A stretch of DNA of 64,000 nt. Source: Gammaproteobacteria bacterium. GTDB taxonomy: Bacteria; Pseudomonadota; Gammaproteobacteria; Chromatiales; Chromatiaceae. The position numbers were made by a program, and so were the translations under genes. The stretch covers positions 141,112 to 205,111 of the forward strand of contig JAGRGQ010000001.1 in NCBI GenBank assembly GCA_020445405.1, read 5' to 3'. Numbering within the stretch: position 1 is the stretch's first letter; every line of letters starts with the position of its first letter. Below, piece after piece: positions 63,438 through 64,000 of the stretch. A model generated the notes under the pieces. It ran no database searches, was not told where the DNA came from, and saw only the letters and a list, made by a program, of their open reading frames with translations.

Positions 63438-63974
63438 GTGCCGAAACATATAATAAAACGATTTACCCCCGATCACGAAGTCATCCGAAATCACAAGCAT
63501 TTACGGTTGTTCGGCGATCTATTGCACGATCCCAATTTGTGGCACTTGAACCGCCGGTCGGTTTCGGGGGCGCTTGCGGCAGGTCTTTTCTGGGCGTTCA
63601 TACCCATACCCATGCAGATGGTGGCGGCAGCGGCAACCGCTATCTTTGTCAGAGTCAACCTGCCAATCTCGGTGGCGCTGGTGTGGATCACCAACCCGAT
63701 AACGATGCCGCCGATTTTCTATTTCACTTATCTTGTGGGTACCTGGATATTGGGCACGCCGGCACGTACCGAACCGTTCGAACTGAGCTTCGAGTATCTT
63801 TCCCACAGCATGTCCGCGATATGGCAACCCCTGTTTCTCGGCAGCTTTGTTTGCGCCCTGCTCGCGGCGGGAATCGGTTATTGCGTAATGCGGGGCTTTT
63901 GGCGGCTGCATATCGTCCAGCAGCTGCGACGGCGACGCAATGGAACACGCCGCCGGGTGCCCCCGGCTCCGTAA
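63438..63974 (+). CDS. DUF2062 membrane protein
   Basis: 178 residues from a GTG at 63438, with GAGCAT-type weak ribosome-binding bases. It shows LHDPNLWHLNRRSVSGALAAGLFWAFIPIPMQM and the NLPISVALVWITNPITMPPIFYF signature of DUF2062, with three membrane helices and an Arg-rich C-terminus. Often found divergent from comEC, as here. Function unknown. Nothing further is seen to the window end. Confidence 0.88.
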   Translation: MPKHIIKRFTPDHEVIRNHKHLRLFGDLLHDPNLWHLNRRSVSGALAAGLFWAFIPIPMQMVAAAATAIFVRVNLPISVALVWITNPITMPPIFYFTYLVGTWILGTPARTEPFELSFEYLSHSMSAIWQPLFLGSFVCALLAAGIGYCVMRGFWRLHIVQQLRRRRNGTRRRVPPAP

Positions 63975-64000
63975 GCCGCTAACTATCCGAGAACACACCG

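Noticed and set aside
1..64000. CRISPR arrays, rRNA, tRNA genes, transposase genes
   Set aside because: Looked for by eye on both strands; no regular spaced repeats, no clover-leaf with TTCGA-type loop and no transposase motif noticed. A covariance-model scan would be decisive.

Overview
The window comes from a GC-rich gammaproteobacterium. The housekeeping block at the right end (DUF2062 / comEC / exbB / exbD / lpxK / Trm112 / kdsB) has gammaproteobacterial order, and the middle of the window is an autotrophy island. Together these suggest a thioautotroph of the kind that includes tubeworm symbionts and Sedimenticola-like or Chromatiales-like relatives. The taxon is inferred from gene content; no rRNA or tRNA gene was seen.

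Layout. 1-23 kb: transport and envelope genes. These are a nucleotide-transporter-like protein cut by the window edge, an exported glucan-water-dikinase-like protein, a beta-lactamase-fold protein, MgtE, the lysine acetyltransferase Pat, a Na/Pi cotransporter, a DUF389 protein, two mechanosensitive channels, a ZntB/CorA channel, NhaA and a stand-alone cyclic-nucleotide-binding protein. 23.5-35.5 kb: reductive TCA genes on the + strand: an aconitase remnant, monomeric isocitrate dehydrogenase, a two-subunit ATP-citrate lyase with an unusually long large subunit, a Coq10/RatA-like protein and frdABCD, with the rhodoquinone-synthesis gene rquA on the opposite strand. 36.7-52 kb: one minus-strand operon of about 15 kb. 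In transcription order it runs 2-oxoglutarate:ferredoxin oxidoreductase (korA, korB), an 840-aa ferredoxin-tailed protein, rnfB, a 1514-aa catalytically degenerate pyruvate:ferredoxin-oxidoreductase-like protein, rnfC, rnfD, rnfG, rnfE, rnfA and an unlisted 53-aa Cys-rich membrane protein. 52-64 kb: a small zinc-ribbon protein, a hypothetical protein, a YdcH-like protein, a stand-alone EF-G, and the LPS/ComEC block.

How the genes fit together. ATP-citrate lyase, isocitrate dehydrogenase, fumarate reductase and 2-oxoglutarate:ferredoxin oxidoreductase are the steps that make the TCA cycle run reductively. Kor needs low-potential ferredoxin, and Rnf can reduce ferredoxin with NADH at the expense of an ion gradient, so their shared operon is a plausible ferredoxin-charging unit. 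Fumarate reductase needs a low-potential quinol, and RquA converts ubiquinone to rhodoquinone, so rquA beside frd gives a quinone supply for the fumarate step. The least described part is the pair of large PFOR-derived iron-sulfur proteins inside the Rnf operon. They appear to have lost the thiamine-diphosphate chemistry but kept ferredoxin-type clusters, and may be a ferredoxin relay between Kor and Rnf.

Other structure seen: an 86-bp MITE-like inverted repeat whose arm supplies the end of the Pat reading frame, a diverged intergenic repeat in three places, and a strong hairpin after idh followed by a good sigma70-type promoter ahead of the citrate lyase genes.
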